This document shows positions 10,937-22,149 of a stretch of 64,000 nt of DNA, in pieces. The position numbers and the translations under genes were made by a program. The notes beneath the pieces were generated by a model, which had not been told where the DNA came from, searched no databases, and worked only from the letters and a program-made list of their open reading frames with translations. Source of the stretch: Knufia peltigerae (lineage: Eukaryota > Ascomycota > Eurotiomycetes > Chaetothyriales > Trichomeriaceae); the NCBI GenBank assembly GCA_030247855.1, contig JAPDRN010000013.1:186001-250000 (forward strand), in the 5' to 3' direction. The first letter of the stretch is position 1, and the number at the start of each line of letters is the position of its first letter.

Positions 10937-12776
10937 TCACGGTGTACACCGGTACGCGAAGCGAGGATACAGAGCACACTCCCTCACGGTCCAACGACCA
11001 CACATCCAAGCCAAGAATCGCTCGAGACCAAGTCCGTAGCCACCGTGTGGTGACGTGCCGTATCTAAGATTGTCAAAATTAGCCCAAACGTCTCTTTCTG
11101 CGACACGTATGTGTATGTGCGTGTGGTGGGGTGATGGGTTTCAAGGTTAGTAGATCAACAAATCAACAAATCAGAACGTACCGTCTTTGATCCGTATACC
11201 AATAATACGGGGTAGGGTCGATGCCGACGCGCTTGTAGGCGGCCATGAGTTCTTCGTAGCTGTCTTCGCGCATACTACCACCCACGATCTCGCCGACGCC
11301 TGGCATCAGCACGTCGACGCTCTCGGTGACTCGGAGGTCGGCGGGGTCCTTCTTCATGTAAAACGCCTTGATCTCGACGGGGAAGTGGGTGAGGAAGATG
11401 GGCACGTTGAGTTCGTCGGTCATTTTCCGCTCGGCGGCCTCGGCGATGTCGTCGCCGAACTTGTGCGGCTCCCCTTCTTCGTTGGGGATGCCGCGCTGGA
11501 CGAGCCAGTCAATGGCCTCGGCGTACTTCATGCGGCGGAACGGCCGCGACGGCGGGCTGAAGTTGGGGTTCAAGTCGCGCACGTAAGCCGCGATGATCGG
11601 GTCGGCCAGCGTGATCTCGATGACCCGGCAGATCAGGTGCTCGAGGTGGTTGAGAAGGTCGTCGAACGTGATGAAGTCCAGCTCGCCCTCGATGTGCATG
11701 TACTCCGACAGGTGGCGGCGGGTGAGGGACTTTTCGGCGCGGAACGACGGGCAGATACAGAAAACGTCGCCCAGGGAAGGTATGCAGGTTTCGAGGTAGA
11801 GCTGCGACGATTGGGTCAGGTAGGCCGGCTCGCCGTAGTAGTCGAATTCGAAAAGGGTCGCACCGCCCTCGACTTGGGTCTGCACCATGGACGGTGGTGT
11901 CACCTCGGTGATGCGGTCTTCTTGGAAGGCCTGGCGGAAGGCGCGGGTCACGGCAGCGCGGACTTTCATGATGGCGGAGGCGTTGTCGCCGCGGAGCACG
12001 AGGTGGCGGTTGTCAAGGAGCGTCTGGGCGTCGCCGTCGGCTTGAACCTTGTTGGTGATGGCTTCTTTCTCGCCGACGGCGGCGCCGATCACAGTGAAGA
12101 AGTCGGCATGGAGTTCCCGGTTGAGAGGGGCGTGGGCGTTTGGGGGGAGGGCGCGTAGCTCGCCGTGGATGGCTAGCGACGTTTCGAGAGTGAGGGTCAA
12201 GGCGGCGTACGTGCGGATCAGGTCGCCGGTGAAGACGCACTGCATTTGACCATACCCGTCTTTCAGCGTGACGAACATGACATCCTTCTGCGAGCGGAGA
12301 TGGTGGACACGGCCTAGCACACGGATGCGAGTGCCCTTGCTGTCAGCGGTGCCGAGCTTGAGTTTGGACTCGTCAGTGTCGTCGAGGCGAATGCGGACTG
12401 GTTTGGGAAGGTTGGCATCTTCTTTAATGGTGATCTTCTTGGCCTCTTCGAGGATCTGTTGGCGTTTGACTGCTTCGGCATTGTCACGAATGGCAAGTTC
12501 GGCGGCTTTGGCTTGCTTCTTCTTGTGGTTCTCGAAAAGACTTGTTGCCTTCTTCATGGCAGATTTGGTGGGTGCCTTCCATTCAAGTCGTGCATTCTCA
12601 TCTCCATCCTCACCGACAGCTCCGGTTTTGGATTTTCGAGTCAGGTATGATGCCGTGGTCGGTGGGTGTTTGATCATAGCATGAACGAGAGTCTTGTAGG
12701 GTGTGCCCTCGGTGCCAACCGCGGAGTCGTCATCGTGACCAACGTCCTCGTCAATGTAAACTGGAGGAAGCGACAT
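10937..12776 (-). CDS. Cytosolic asparaginyl-tRNA synthetase
   Basis: Class II aminoacyl-tRNA synthetase charging tRNA-Asn in the cytosol. Exon 1 is 12776-11182 and exon 2 is 11063-10937, 573 residues. A lysine-rich N-terminal extension precedes an OB-fold anticodon-binding domain (RIRVLGRVHHLRSQKDVMF). The catalytic core shows motif 2 (FRAEKS...RHLSEY) and GEIVGGSMRE. Motif 3 (GGYGLGLERF) lies in the short second exon, after a 118-bp intron with GTACGT donor and CTAAC. If the intron is ignored, the protein loses motif 3, so the splice is essential. The eukaryotic type is shown by the extension and the Asn-type signature; the orthologue in yeast is DED81. Confidence 0.93.
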
Positions 12777-13425
12777 CTTGTGCTTAATGAACCGTGTACA
12801 AAGGGTGTATGAGTTGTGGTGGGCTAAAGACTCAAATTCAATGCTGGCACATGTGACTCATTTGACGATGAAACAACCTCGTGTCTGATAATAAGAGACC
12901 CTTCCTTTGGCCTCAGGGGGGACTCGGCTGTGACTCTTTCGACAGTCAGCAAACCTGTAACGGTGGATTGTGAGATGTTTGTTGATTTGAAGCTCCCGGA
13001 CGAGGCTGAACATTCGCTCAATTATCACAGAACTGATAAGGTCGAAAATTAATTGTGTTGCCCAAATGCCGATAATGACCAATGATTGATTACTGCGCTA
13101 AAGTTTCCCAACGAGATGTTAGTGACTCGCCAGATGAGAAATCGGTGGTTAAAACGCATCATCACGTGATTTGGCTTGTCAATCGTGCTAGTTTCTTATG
13201 TAAAATGGGCTCGACCGCCGCCAAGTCTTCGCGAGACAACCGATGCCTTCGGGGAGGTCCATGGCCCCGGTCTCGACGACATCAAAGGGATCGATGATCT
13301 TTTATACTAATTTGAACATAATTCTGTGACAAGTTCTCTTTCAAAGCAACGATAATAGCCTCTAGTTGGTCGGGAATCATGCATGCTGAAGTTTTGGACC
13401 ACGATTGAATATTGGCAGAAGACCC
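12777..13425. promoter_or_regulatory. Divergent promoter region
   Basis: 649 bp between the synthetase and the Zn2Cys6 regulator. An E-box-like TCACGTGA lies near 13164. No extra gene seen. Confidence 0.4.
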
Positions 13426-15133
13426 ATGGCGTTACAAAGTGAGCACCACAGGCCGCGCCGACGTGCCCGTCATGAGAAGTCCATTAATGGATGCTCAACT
13501 TGCAAGTATGATACTGCTGCATTTGCGGCTTGGTTGGACATTGACATTGTACAGGATCCGCAGAATTAAATGCGACGAAACAACACCACGATGTCGGCGG
13601 TGCACCGAATCTGGCCGCGAATGCTCCGGGCCGTTGACACGCCAGTTTCGCTTCGTTGAAGATCAAGTCGTTGACCGGACGCCATCGCCAGTTTCTCAAC
13701 TGCAGGTATCTCTGATCTCACCACGACGCAGCGAGCATGAACGTCGTGCATTTCAGTTCTTTGAGCAGGACACCGCGCTCCACATGATCGGAACCATCGA
13801 CCAGAATTTTGTGGGTTCGCTGCTCCCACGTCTCGCCCACACCTACGACTTCATATGGGACACGATTGTGTCCTCGAGCTACCTGATAAAGTACGTTCCC
13901 TACTTGGCGCTCACCACCTTCGATTCGTCGGGTCTCATGAAGGTTATCAACCGAGAACATCGGCAAGCCCTCAATTACTATCACAGGGCGATCGTGAATG
14001 TCCGCAAAATGGCCCAAATTGGTCCCATAGACGACTGTGTCGTCGTGTTGAGTTATATACAATTTGCTGGGGTCGAGTTTCGGCAACGGAACGTCAAGGT
14101 CGGCCATTCCCTGTTCAAGAAGGCATGTGGCATCTTGACCCGGAGCCTCACGTCACAGAACCTGCGCCGTTTGTCGCTCGCAGATAGAACAATTTATCAA
14201 GTGGTCACGCCGTTTCTCTTTAGAAAGGCCATTGTCATCGCCACGTTGGGAGATGTCCCGACGCCCGAAGTGGCGGCCAACGACGAAATAAGCCAAACCT
14301 TATCAACCAAAAGTCCAGAACTACAACGAGCTAGGGTCCAGCTGTACAGTCTGGTGGTCGACTCCTACGAGCTTGTCAGAATAGCAGACTTTATACCGAA
14401 CCTTGATGACAGCAGTTCGGACAAGATCTACTACATGTCATTCCGGCAGTCAACATTGGACGGAATGCGCGAATGGAAAGCGAACATGGCCACTTCTGGA
14501 AGTCCGGCACCTGGTACGGACCTCGACTGGATGATATATTCGTACCTCTTGATGTACTGTACCGTCTGCTACATATCAGTTGCAACCAGCCTCAGCGCCA
14601 GCCAAATCGTCTACGACGATTACATGGATGGCTTTGCCGAAATCATCCGACATGCCAAAATCTTTTTAAGATACGGCGTCGAGTCCTCGGGTGCTCGACT
14701 CCTGTCCAAATTCGACCCGGGAGTTCTCCCGTTGTTGTACTTTTGTGCGACCAAGTGCCGGGATCCGACTCTGCGACGGGAGGCGTTCCAACTCATGCGC
14801 CAGGCCCTAAGACAGGAGCAGAGCCAGAACCATTGGGCCTTTATCGAGCCGGAGCGCGTGGTTGCGAAACTAATTGCGCTCGAAGAAAGCGGCGTAAGTC
14901 GCGTCCTCGAGGCTTCTTCGTCTCCACAGACCTCTTTTACCCAGATATCTCAAGTCCAAAAGGGTGTCCTACCACCGGACGAGCGACGGTATGCACATGC
15001 CAGCGCAGTGCTCCGTGAGACGCCAGGCGGGAGATCGCGCCTAGCTCTCGACTTGGTCAGGTTTGAAATTACGGACGGCGGGCAGAGGCAGTCAATCACC
15101 GAATATGTCTGGCTGGATGACCACGATGAATGA
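13426..15133 (+). CDS. Zn2Cys6 binuclear-cluster transcription factor
   Basis: Nuclear regulator of 552 residues in two exons, 13426-13505 and 13555-15133. The 49-bp intron falls inside the zinc cluster: exon 1 ends just after CSTCK and exon 2 continues RRIKC, giving the complete pattern C-x2-C-x6-C-x6-C-x2-C-x6-C. An arginine-rich N-terminus (RPRRRARHEK) precedes it. The remainder is the fungal middle-homology type region with helical character and no recognisable enzyme domain. It lies between housekeeping genes, about 8 kb left of the accessory block, so its targets are unknown. The start at 13426 (ATG GCG) is the first ATG of the spliced frame. Confidence 0.86.
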
Positions 15134-15281
15134 ATTCGTTGTAGATATGCCTGTATAGCTTGTGTCAAGTTGCCAGTGGAACAGAACTGAACATACACTT
15201 CATCACAACCCCCACACCAATGTGAAGCGGTATCTTTGACCAAAGCGGCACAGGAGAAGATTTAATTTTCTATCTGATCCC

Positions 15282-17063
15282 TTATTCTACTTTTTGGTGG
15301 TCTCCGGTCAATTTACTCTTCAAGCCGGCAGCTGCACCTGAGATCTTCTTAATCAGTCCCCTAATCTTGGTGTCGCCAACCTCGTCCGCGCCGACGAAAC
15401 GTCTGACCATCAGATTGTAAATACTTCCAAAAGCAAGAGCCATGACCGTGCTTGTCAAGATGATGACGTTATACGGCATGCTGAAATCAGGGGTCGGCAG
15501 CGGCAGAAGTAGACTCGTTGTCCGAATGTACACGTCCTTTGGAGCTCCGGTGGTGTCAACCTCGTTCAAGACTCTTATCACAGCCGGTGCAACATTGAAG
15601 CCTCTGTTTGCATCAGGAGGATACTCGGTATATCGAAGTATCGCCTTTTCGAACTCATAGGTAAGCATCACCGTGCTTGCAGGTGGGACGGACATGACAA
15701 GCTCGAGTTGGGTTCCTCTTTTCCTGTCAATGGCTGGGCGATAGTACATGTCTGTGATAATTGCGCTTTCTGCTCCAGCGCCCGGGGTGGTGATCTGTGC
15801 TTGCAGTGTGTGCATGAAAGGTCGCATGAACCATGGTAAGCTCTCAAAGTAGACAAATTCAACCGACTCTGTTGACGAAGGATTGGTGAATATCGTCCGC
15901 ATGCCGCCTCGAGCCGCACCATGACCCGTGATCGTCCGTTCGGCGCGAAGCAGCTCGTGACCTAAATCGGGCTTGACATCCACGCTCTGCTGGAGTAGTT
16001 CAAGATTGAACGCTTCGTTTGGCGCCAACTCGTAGCATCGAGACTCAAATGGACCAGATCCAGACTTCAGCTCGATAACTCCCGGGGTCGCTTGAACCAT
16101 GCGTTCATGGGGCACGTTCATGCACACTGAGGGGATTGTTTCTTCTGTCAAAGGACATGATCCGGCCATGACACGTCCAAATACATCACTCAAAGACCAG
16201 GCCATCTCATCCGTCATATCCTTCGGGTAGCAGGAATCCTGCGAATGGTACGGTTTGGTTTCATCACAGACGAGTTCTTCAATCGGTATAGGGCGCGGGA
16301 TTGGGTTATCTCTGGGTCTCTTAGACCGTTCAATGTCGAGAACGACGTCGATAGTTTGGCTGATCTCAATCTGACAATCAGTAGAGCCTGGTGGACATTT
16401 TGGTCGGACATCGATGGACATGCTTTGCCACGATGCATCGAAGACTTTGTGTCCATCGAGAAGACTTGAGATTCCGGCCTTTCCTTTGCAGGGTAACAGT
16501 TTCAAGAATGGAGTCAGATTCTCCGTACAGACAACCTCACCAGGGAGTACACCATGGAGGAAGTGAGCGCCATTGCTTTGGGTCTTGAACGCCCCTTGCG
16601 ACTGGAATGACAGTACCGGCCGTGTTGTTCTTGTAGAATCGATGAAGTTTAGAGAGGCGCAGAACAAACCAGACAAAGACTGTGTCAATGTCATCCATTT
16701 CTCAAAAGCCTCTTCTTCAGTCTCTGCGTTTATCCAAGCCCACAATTCGACGCCTGTGCCGCCTTCTTTGGTTCCATCCCACGGACGAGAACCCCAGGAA
16801 TCTGGCTCCCATCTGCCTGTTGTGAACCTCAGATGCAACTCCTCTGTATCCGCATGTCTCAAAGCTTGACCCAACGAGCGAGGTACATATCGGAAGTTCT
16901 GCGACTCATAGTCTGTTGCGGTGTCATTGCTGCGGAAATCGAAAGATGCGAGGAGAGATCCAAGGGGAAGGGGTGTCAGGGTCAGTCGTTCATAGTAGTC
17001 GGAAGCGGCAGCTCTCAGGGCAAGGAGAACGACATTGAGAAGAACAAAAAGAGAGCGGGACAT
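15282..17063 (-). CDS. GPI16: GPI transamidase subunit Gpi16 (PIG-T)
   Basis: An intronless 593-residue ER membrane protein of the complex that swaps a C-terminal propeptide for a GPI anchor. It has a signal peptide (MSRSLFVLLNVVLLALRAAA), the conserved N-terminal DYYERLTLTPLPLG block, a large luminal domain with many family motifs (GTGVELWAWI, GLFCASLNFID), and one membrane helix near the C-terminus with a short basic cytosolic tail. Length and layout match the family. It converges on the Zn2Cys6 gene and is divergent from LUC7 across 373 bp. Confidence 0.93.
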   Translation of the reverse strand: MSRSLFVLLNVVLLALRAAASDYYERLTLTPLPLGSLLASFDFRSNDTATDYESQNFRYVPRSLGQALRHADTEELHLRFTTGRWEPDSWGSRPWDGTKEGGTGVELWAWINAETEEEAFEKWMTLTQSLSGLFCASLNFIDSTRTTRPVLSFQSQGAFKTQSNGAHFLHGVLPGEVVCTENLTPFLKLLPCKGKAGISSLLDGHKVFDASWQSMSIDVRPKCPPGSTDCQIEISQTIDVVLDIERSKRPRDNPIPRPIPIEELVCDETKPYHSQDSCYPKDMTDEMAWSLSDVFGRVMAGSCPLTEETIPSVCMNVPHERMVQATPGVIELKSGSGPFESRCYELAPNEAFNLELLQQSVDVKPDLGHELLRAERTITGHGAARGGMRTIFTNPSSTESVEFVYFESLPWFMRPFMHTLQAQITTPGAGAESAIITDMYYRPAIDRKRGTQLELVMSVPPASTVMLTYEFEKAILRYTEYPPDANRGFNVAPAVIRVLNEVDTTGAPKDVYIRTTSLLLPLPTPDFSMPYNVIILTSTVMALAFGSIYNLMVRRFVGADEVGDTKIRGLIKKISGAAAGLKSKLTGDHQKVE

Positions 17064-17436
17064 GCCAGCGTCATTTCATAGCAGTCTGTTTCATAACATA
17101 AGTATCGTGTTATGTGTCGACGCTTAAATGTTAAAGGGCGTCCGTCAATGTACTGCGTATTGAGAAGACGACACTTTGTTCTAGAAAGTCGAGCGCGCAG
17201 TCTTAAACGACTAAAATGGATTTAGCGTCGACGCACTGAGCGCATCCCGCCTATTCGCTTTCTTCATTTGCGGCCAACAACCACCATCACCATCACCAAC
17301 ACCACCGCATTCTTTTCTCGCTGCCTAGACAAGGTAACATACTTACTTGCACCATTACCGTCGCCACCTAGATTTTCAAGGCTGAGACTCGGACCATCTA
17401 TTCCTAAAATCATAGACTTACGAACCGACTCCAAAC
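17064..17436. promoter_or_regulatory. Divergent promoter of GPI16 and LUC7
   Basis: 373 bp shared by two essential genes. The LUC7 side has a CAC/CAT-rich 5' leader near 17278-17310. No specific operator recognised. Confidence 0.4.
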
Positions 17437-18318
17437 ATGGCCGCCGAACAGCGCAAGCTGCTCGAGCAGCTAATGGGTGACCAGTTCATGGGCGCATCCT
17501 CCTCAAGAACGGCAAACCTCACCCTGACATCGCCGAACGTATGCCGGTCCTATCTCGTGGGCACATGTCCTCACGACCTGTTTACGAACACGAAGCAAGA
17601 CCTTGGTGCCTGTCCCAAGACGCATCCAGAAAATTTGAAGATTGAGTATGAAGGGCTGTCAGCCGCGGAGAAGCAGAAATATGGGTTTGAATACGATTAC
17701 CTACGAGATATGCAAAAGTACATCGACGAATGCAACCGGAGGATCGACCAGGCGCAGAGGAGGCTCGAGAAAACGCCGGATGAGATCAGACAGACGAACA
17801 ACTTGCTCAAGACGATATCGGACCTGACCAAGACGATCAACACGGGCCTTCTGGAGGTCAGTTGCCTGGCAGAGATGGGGTCGGTGTCGTTGGCTTGCTC
17901 GGAATTCTACAAAGTACGGACCGCAAAGGTTGCCAAAGAGCAGGCGGAGAGAGACTTGAAGGCGCTCTCGGATACGAGTGGACCGTCGGGACACCAGAAG
18001 CTTCAAGTCTGTGACGTTTGCGGTGCGTACTTGTCAAGACTGGACAACGACCGGCGGCTCGCGGATCACTTTTACGGAAAAATGCATCTTGGTTACGCCC
18101 AGATGCGGAGGACGTACGAGCAACTGCAGAAGGAATTGAAGGGACGACCTCCGCCGTCGCGACCGGAGGACAACAATCCTTCCGGCCCGAGAGGCTACGA
18201 CGACGGGGGTTACGGAGATGGCGGTGGCTGGGGTCGCGGAGGATACGGCGGCCGGGGTGGTGGTGGTTATCGAGGAGGTGGCGGCGGGTATGGACGACGA
18301 GGAAGAGGACGGTGGTAG
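17437..18318 (+). CDS. LUC7: U1 snRNP-associated splicing factor Luc7
   Basis: An intronless 293-residue protein that helps U1 snRNP choose 5' splice sites. The N-terminus (LLEQLMGDQFMG) is family-diagnostic. The first zinc finger is the CCCH type around residues 28-56 (CRSYLVGTCPHDLF...C...H); a coiled-coil follows, and the second finger is C2H2 (CDVCGAYLSRLDND...H...H) near 190-215. The C-terminus is a Gly/Arg/Tyr-rich tail (GYGGRGGGGYRGGGGG) where higher fungi and animals carry RS or RG repeats. Nuclear; likely binds RNA. No defects seen. Confidence 0.93.
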   Translation: MAAEQRKLLEQLMGDQFMGASSSRTANLTLTSPNVCRSYLVGTCPHDLFTNTKQDLGACPKTHPENLKIEYEGLSAAEKQKYGFEYDYLRDMQKYIDECNRRIDQAQRRLEKTPDEIRQTNNLLKTISDLTKTINTGLLEVSCLAEMGSVSLACSEFYKVRTAKVAKEQAERDLKALSDTSGPSGHQKLQVCDVCGAYLSRLDNDRRLADHFYGKMHLGYAQMRRTYEQLQKELKGRPPPSRPEDNNPSGPRGYDDGGYGDGGGWGRGGYGGRGGGGYRGGGGGYGRRGRGRW

Positions 18319-18847
18319 CGCCGCGATCGGGATGCATCAGCATCGAATCCCTCTGGCTCAGCTTTTCATCGAAACGGTTTTATCTCCCGGGCACGCGACG
18401 GAAGGTGCTCTGATCTTCAAATCGAATATACCATGACAGGCATGTCGAGGCACTCCAGCGACGCCAACTCCTCTGCTGCTCAACAAGAGCGAACCCTCCG
18501 AGTGAGGAACATGTACTTTCGGAAATTTGACATAGCGATGGCGTTCAGATCATGGGGGAATGGACATGGGTGGCGGAGTGGCAATGTGGTCCATTCGTAC
18601 TTGTTTTGGTTTTACGGAATAGCATGTGGTCAAGGAAGGATACATGCAAAAGTTGATACCCACAGACCTTGGTATACAAGAGAAACCCTTTTCTTTCTTT
18701 CCATGCCCACTTACCGTCATCCCACAAAGAATCCAAACGCTTGAACGCTTCAATGGCCCGTGACATACCAAAATGAATCAAACAGAGAAGCCCTGCCCAA
18801 CATTGCACATTTGACACATCAGAAAGAGAACATTGTTGGCCCATCCT
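18319..18847. other. Intergenic region between convergent genes
   Basis: 529 bp with the 3' ends of LUC7 and the RGG protein gene. Nothing else supported. Confidence 0.5.
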
Positions 18848-20188
18848 CTACGTCTTCACCGTGTTCTCGATCTTGTCGGCCTCGCTCGACTCGACCTGTT
18901 CAGCCCAACTTCCCCCACCGCCGCCGTCGCCCGAAGGTGATAATGTCCCGCTATCCCACCTCGACATCTTCGGTTTGGTCATAGGTGTCCCATCGGATGT
19001 TTTGTTTTCAGAGTCTGGTGCGGCGGTGGTAGTAGGTAAGGCAGGGAAATCCGCATCAGCAGCCAGATCAGGCGGAGGAGCAGCACCATTCTCCCCTCCT
19101 CCCCATCCTCCTCGAGCACCGCCTCCTCTTCCACGACCACCACCAGCACCACGTCCCCCGCGGGCGCGTCCGCGCCCACCACCCCCGCGAGCTCGGTCTC
19201 CGTGCCACTCGTACTGTCTCAGGTCGTCCTGCTCGGCTTGGTACTGTTGCTCGGGCGTCATGGTGCCCTGATAACCCCTTCTGCCCGCCGCTGCGCCACG
19301 GCCGTTGAACTTGTTGTTGAAGTCGTCTTCGTTCTTGCCGGCGTCCCACTCCCGGCCACCCATGACGGCCATTTTGCGCTGTCGGTTTTTTTCGCGCTCG
19401 TTGTCCATGACCTTGCGCTCTATTCGGTCCTTTTCCCGCTTCTGCTGGGCAATGCGCTCTCGTTCTTCGAAATTCGCGGCGTCGGCTTGTGCCCGCGCGT
19501 GTGCGGCCGCCAGATTCTGTGACCGTTCCTTCGCGGCGGCGAGTTTGGCGCTTAGTTCTTCCTCGGTGAGTTTGGGCTTGCGCGTGCCCCCTGTGGCTGA
19601 TCGATCGCCACGCACCGCAGGCGGGCGAGCGTTCGCCGGCGCGGATGGTGCATTCGGGGCCGCGGTCGTGGGCGCAGACTCATCCCCTCCTTCTGTCTGC
19701 GCCGGGGGCTCTGGCTCGTGGGCTTCGGTGCCAGAGCCAGAGGCAGGGGCGGAGGTGGTGAGTGTGGTTGTGGTCTCCGTTTGTACCTCGGGAGTCGTCT
19801 CGGGATCCCTTCTTCGGGTGGTGGATGTGTCTGCCTGCTTTGCTGGTTTCGGAGCCCATTTGGAGTCTGAGAGCCCGCCTCTAGACTGTTGCCCGCCGCC
19901 TCGAGGTGCAGCACCTCGTCCACCTCTTCCTCGTGGCTTGCTGTCTCTAAAGCCCGGGAAATTGTTATTCCCAGGCGCAGGGGCAGGAGCAGCAGCTGGC
20001 GCAGTCGAAGGGGCAGAAGTGGACTTTTGATCGACTGCTGGTGGTGGCGGAGGAGGAGTCGGAGTCGGGTCTAGCGAGACTTGATCGAGCTGGACTGCGA
20101 CTTGTTCTGGTGTAGGGTCGTTCTCGAAGGGGACAATCTCGTCATCGAAGAGGTCGTCATCGCCACGGGATTGAGAGAATTCCTCCAT
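18848..20188 (-). CDS. RGG-rich low-complexity protein, probable RNA binder
   Basis: 446 residues from the ATG at 20188 (MEEFSQSRGDDDLFDDEIVPF). The protein is largely disordered: an acidic N-terminus, a proline/alanine stretch, two Arg/Gly blocks (about residues 80-105 and 340-375), and a charged helical segment between them (KRERDRIE-type repeats near 240-285) ending in the conserved-looking GGREWDAGKNEDDF. A short ADFPALP element follows near 390. Such composition is typical of ribosome- or mRNA-associated proteins, but I do not recognise a named family and give no specific role. The upstream nine-codon extension begins at a TTG and is left out. Confidence 0.72.
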   Translation of the reverse strand: MEEFSQSRGDDDLFDDEIVPFENDPTPEQVAVQLDQVSLDPTPTPPPPPPAVDQKSTSAPSTAPAAAPAPAPGNNNFPGFRDSKPRGRGGRGAAPRGGGQQSRGGLSDSKWAPKPAKQADTSTTRRRDPETTPEVQTETTTTLTTSAPASGSGTEAHEPEPPAQTEGGDESAPTTAAPNAPSAPANARPPAVRGDRSATGGTRKPKLTEEELSAKLAAAKERSQNLAAAHARAQADAANFEERERIAQQKREKDRIERKVMDNEREKNRQRKMAVMGGREWDAGKNEDDFNNKFNGRGAAAGRRGYQGTMTPEQQYQAEQDDLRQYEWHGDRARGGGGRGRARGGRGAGGGRGRGGGARGGWGGGENGAAPPPDLAADADFPALPTTTAAPDSENKTSDGTPMTKPKMSRWDSGTLSPSGDGGGGGSWAEQVESSEADKIENTVKT

Positions 20189-20593
20189 GTTGAGAGCCCA
20201 GGATACCTTTAGCAAACAAGGGTATGGATCAAACTAAAACAGGTGAAGGTCCAGCAGAGTCGTTGTACTCGTACAGTACTTTAAGGTATTGGAGTTTGTA
20301 CGTTGTTTGGGTCCATCACCATTGACTCCGCATTTCTTGGCTGACGATGCTGGACAAGGCTGAACAAGGCTGAACAAGGCTGTGGTCTCCGTATTGTGCG
20401 AGTACTAATAATAATGGAAGTGGCGCGGACTTGTTTTATTACAGGAGCCTCAAGTCCGTAATCGTATGAATTTAGACTCCTAATGATAGGTAGTTGGATA
20501 AGACGATGGAACGAAAGCACTAGTAAGTTCTGTAAGGAATTAAAACTACTAGTAGTATCGTTACCGTGCGTCGAAGCGCCCTGTGTGGTCTTG
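20189..20593. other. Intergenic region with a 10-bp tandem repeat
   Basis: The region upstream of the RGG protein gene. Three near-identical copies of TGRACAAGGC run from 20351 to 20380. A 12-bp palindrome ACTACTAGTAGT lies near 20546. No gene seen. Confidence 0.5.
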
Positions 20594-21887
20594 CTATACA
20601 CCTGGATCTAGATTGGGAGAGTACTCTCTGTCACTTCTCTCTACCAGCCATGGCTCGGCATGTGCAAAATTTCGATATGCGCCATCTCGAGTCCAGTCTT
20701 GGCCAATTCCTGTGGCTGCTGCAACCTTGCGTGCGGTGTCGGTGACTTCTGGAACCTCTGCTCGATCGCCGTCGGAAATGACGGCCATTTCCTCCAAAGT
20801 GTAACCTTGGTCTCGGGACAAAAGAACCACGCGGTCAAAGAGATGATGATCAGCAAAGCGACGAAAACGATGTAGTATTTCCACCCAAAGTTTCCGAGTG
20901 CGATGGGGTTGACAAAGATGTTGAAGAACAGCGCCAGCATGGTCGAGACGGAGCAGACGGTCAATCCTCGAGCACGGAGGCGGTAGAGTCAGATCTCGCA
21001 AGTGTATGAGATGACTAGAGGAGTGCTAAAGATGAATTTGTTAGCATTCCCGAAATAGTCTTGAGAAAGTAGAGGAATCACCTACAAAGCAATGTCATAG
21101 GATCCGTAGTACATAAAGAGGAATGGAATGACAGCGATTCCAGTACCAGGTAGTAGGAAACCACACCCACACCGTTCCACTATGCGAAAAAGCCAAGCGT
21201 CACCGAGATGAAGAGGCGGTGACGGTTTCCTGGTGTCTTGACCATGTCCATGTAGCTGGTTGTTTGATGGGCCTCCTTCTCCATTTGAATGGTAGTTTGG
21301 ATCTCGGCCATTTCAAAATCGACGATGGGAGATATGGCGTCTCCACCGGCATTATGTTGGATCAGTATCTCACGAGCCTCTTCATGGCGGTCCTTTGACA
21401 CCAAGAATCGTGGCGATTCGGGAATGAAGATGAGACCAATCAGTGTAACGGAGGGAATGGCGGCTTGGGCCAGGATCAAGAAAGCGAAGCCGATATATAT
21501 TCCCACCTTACGGAATTTCTGGGGATCAACTTGTTACAAAGGTCCTAAGGAGCATCTGACACCGCTTAGCTCCTCTTGGGCACAAGGAAGATCTGGGCTG
21601 ACGATGAGAAGAGTTTAAAGGCTGAAGCCTGCAGTTTTCCATGATAAACGCACCCGAGAACGGAGAAAGGCTGCTGTGCGGCGGCGAGAATGGTGCAACG
21701 TACCTGGTTTCCCTCCCAGTACGATGCGTGTGAGGTAGAGGAGCCACGGATGGAGGAGGAAGAGTTGTGCTCGAGAGCATACGCGCCCTAAGTCTACCAA
21801 CCCAATGAGAGACTTCTTCTGCCATGGACTACATGGACCTGAATTTATCATGACCAGGAGAGGAGCTGTCTGACTGTATAAAGGCAT
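20594..21887 (-). pseudogene. Decayed MFS sugar transporter (lactose-permease-like)
   Basis: Pieces of one transporter survive in order on the minus strand but in different frames. 21506-21180 carries the IFIPESPRFLVSKDRHEEAR loop that follows TM6, then a frame shift leads to NGVGVVSYYL near 21190-21150. 21060-20830 carries the end of TM10 to TM12 (IFVNPIALG, GWKYYIVFVA, PETK). The expected Trp in the SYTCEIW motif is a TGA stop near 20995, a G-to-A type change. A one-base loss near 20812 breaks the PETKG/YTLEEM junction: the conserved tail continues in another frame. The N-terminal third (21520-21887) is only weakly recognisable. I am confident it is a dead MFS gene; the family label rests on the C-terminal pattern. 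Confidence 0.75.
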
Positions 21888-22149
21888 GCATATCTTGAGT
21901 AGTTTTCCCGCGAACGTTGCAGGTATTGAGAGGAATGTAACAGCATCTGAGATGGGATGTCACCAATGCAATTCATTAATGTTAATGATCTCATTCTCTT
22001 TGACGTTTGTTTGCAGCTTTGTGGTCACCGTTGAGAGGGTGCGATCTATGCTCCTAACTGCCTAGCAATTCCACAGCATTCTACGGAGTAGATTTGCTTT
22101 GAAAATTGATCAATTAATACGTCGATATGTTATTCCATTGAAAAGATCT

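Noticed and set aside
11187..12158. 323-codon plus-strand frame opposite asparaginyl-tRNA synthetase
   Set aside because: Shadow frame: the opposite strand encodes a complete class II synthetase.
19305..20030. 241-codon plus-strand frame opposite the RGG protein
   Set aside because: Ser/Ala/Arg-rich mirror of a low-complexity gene; no independent evidence.
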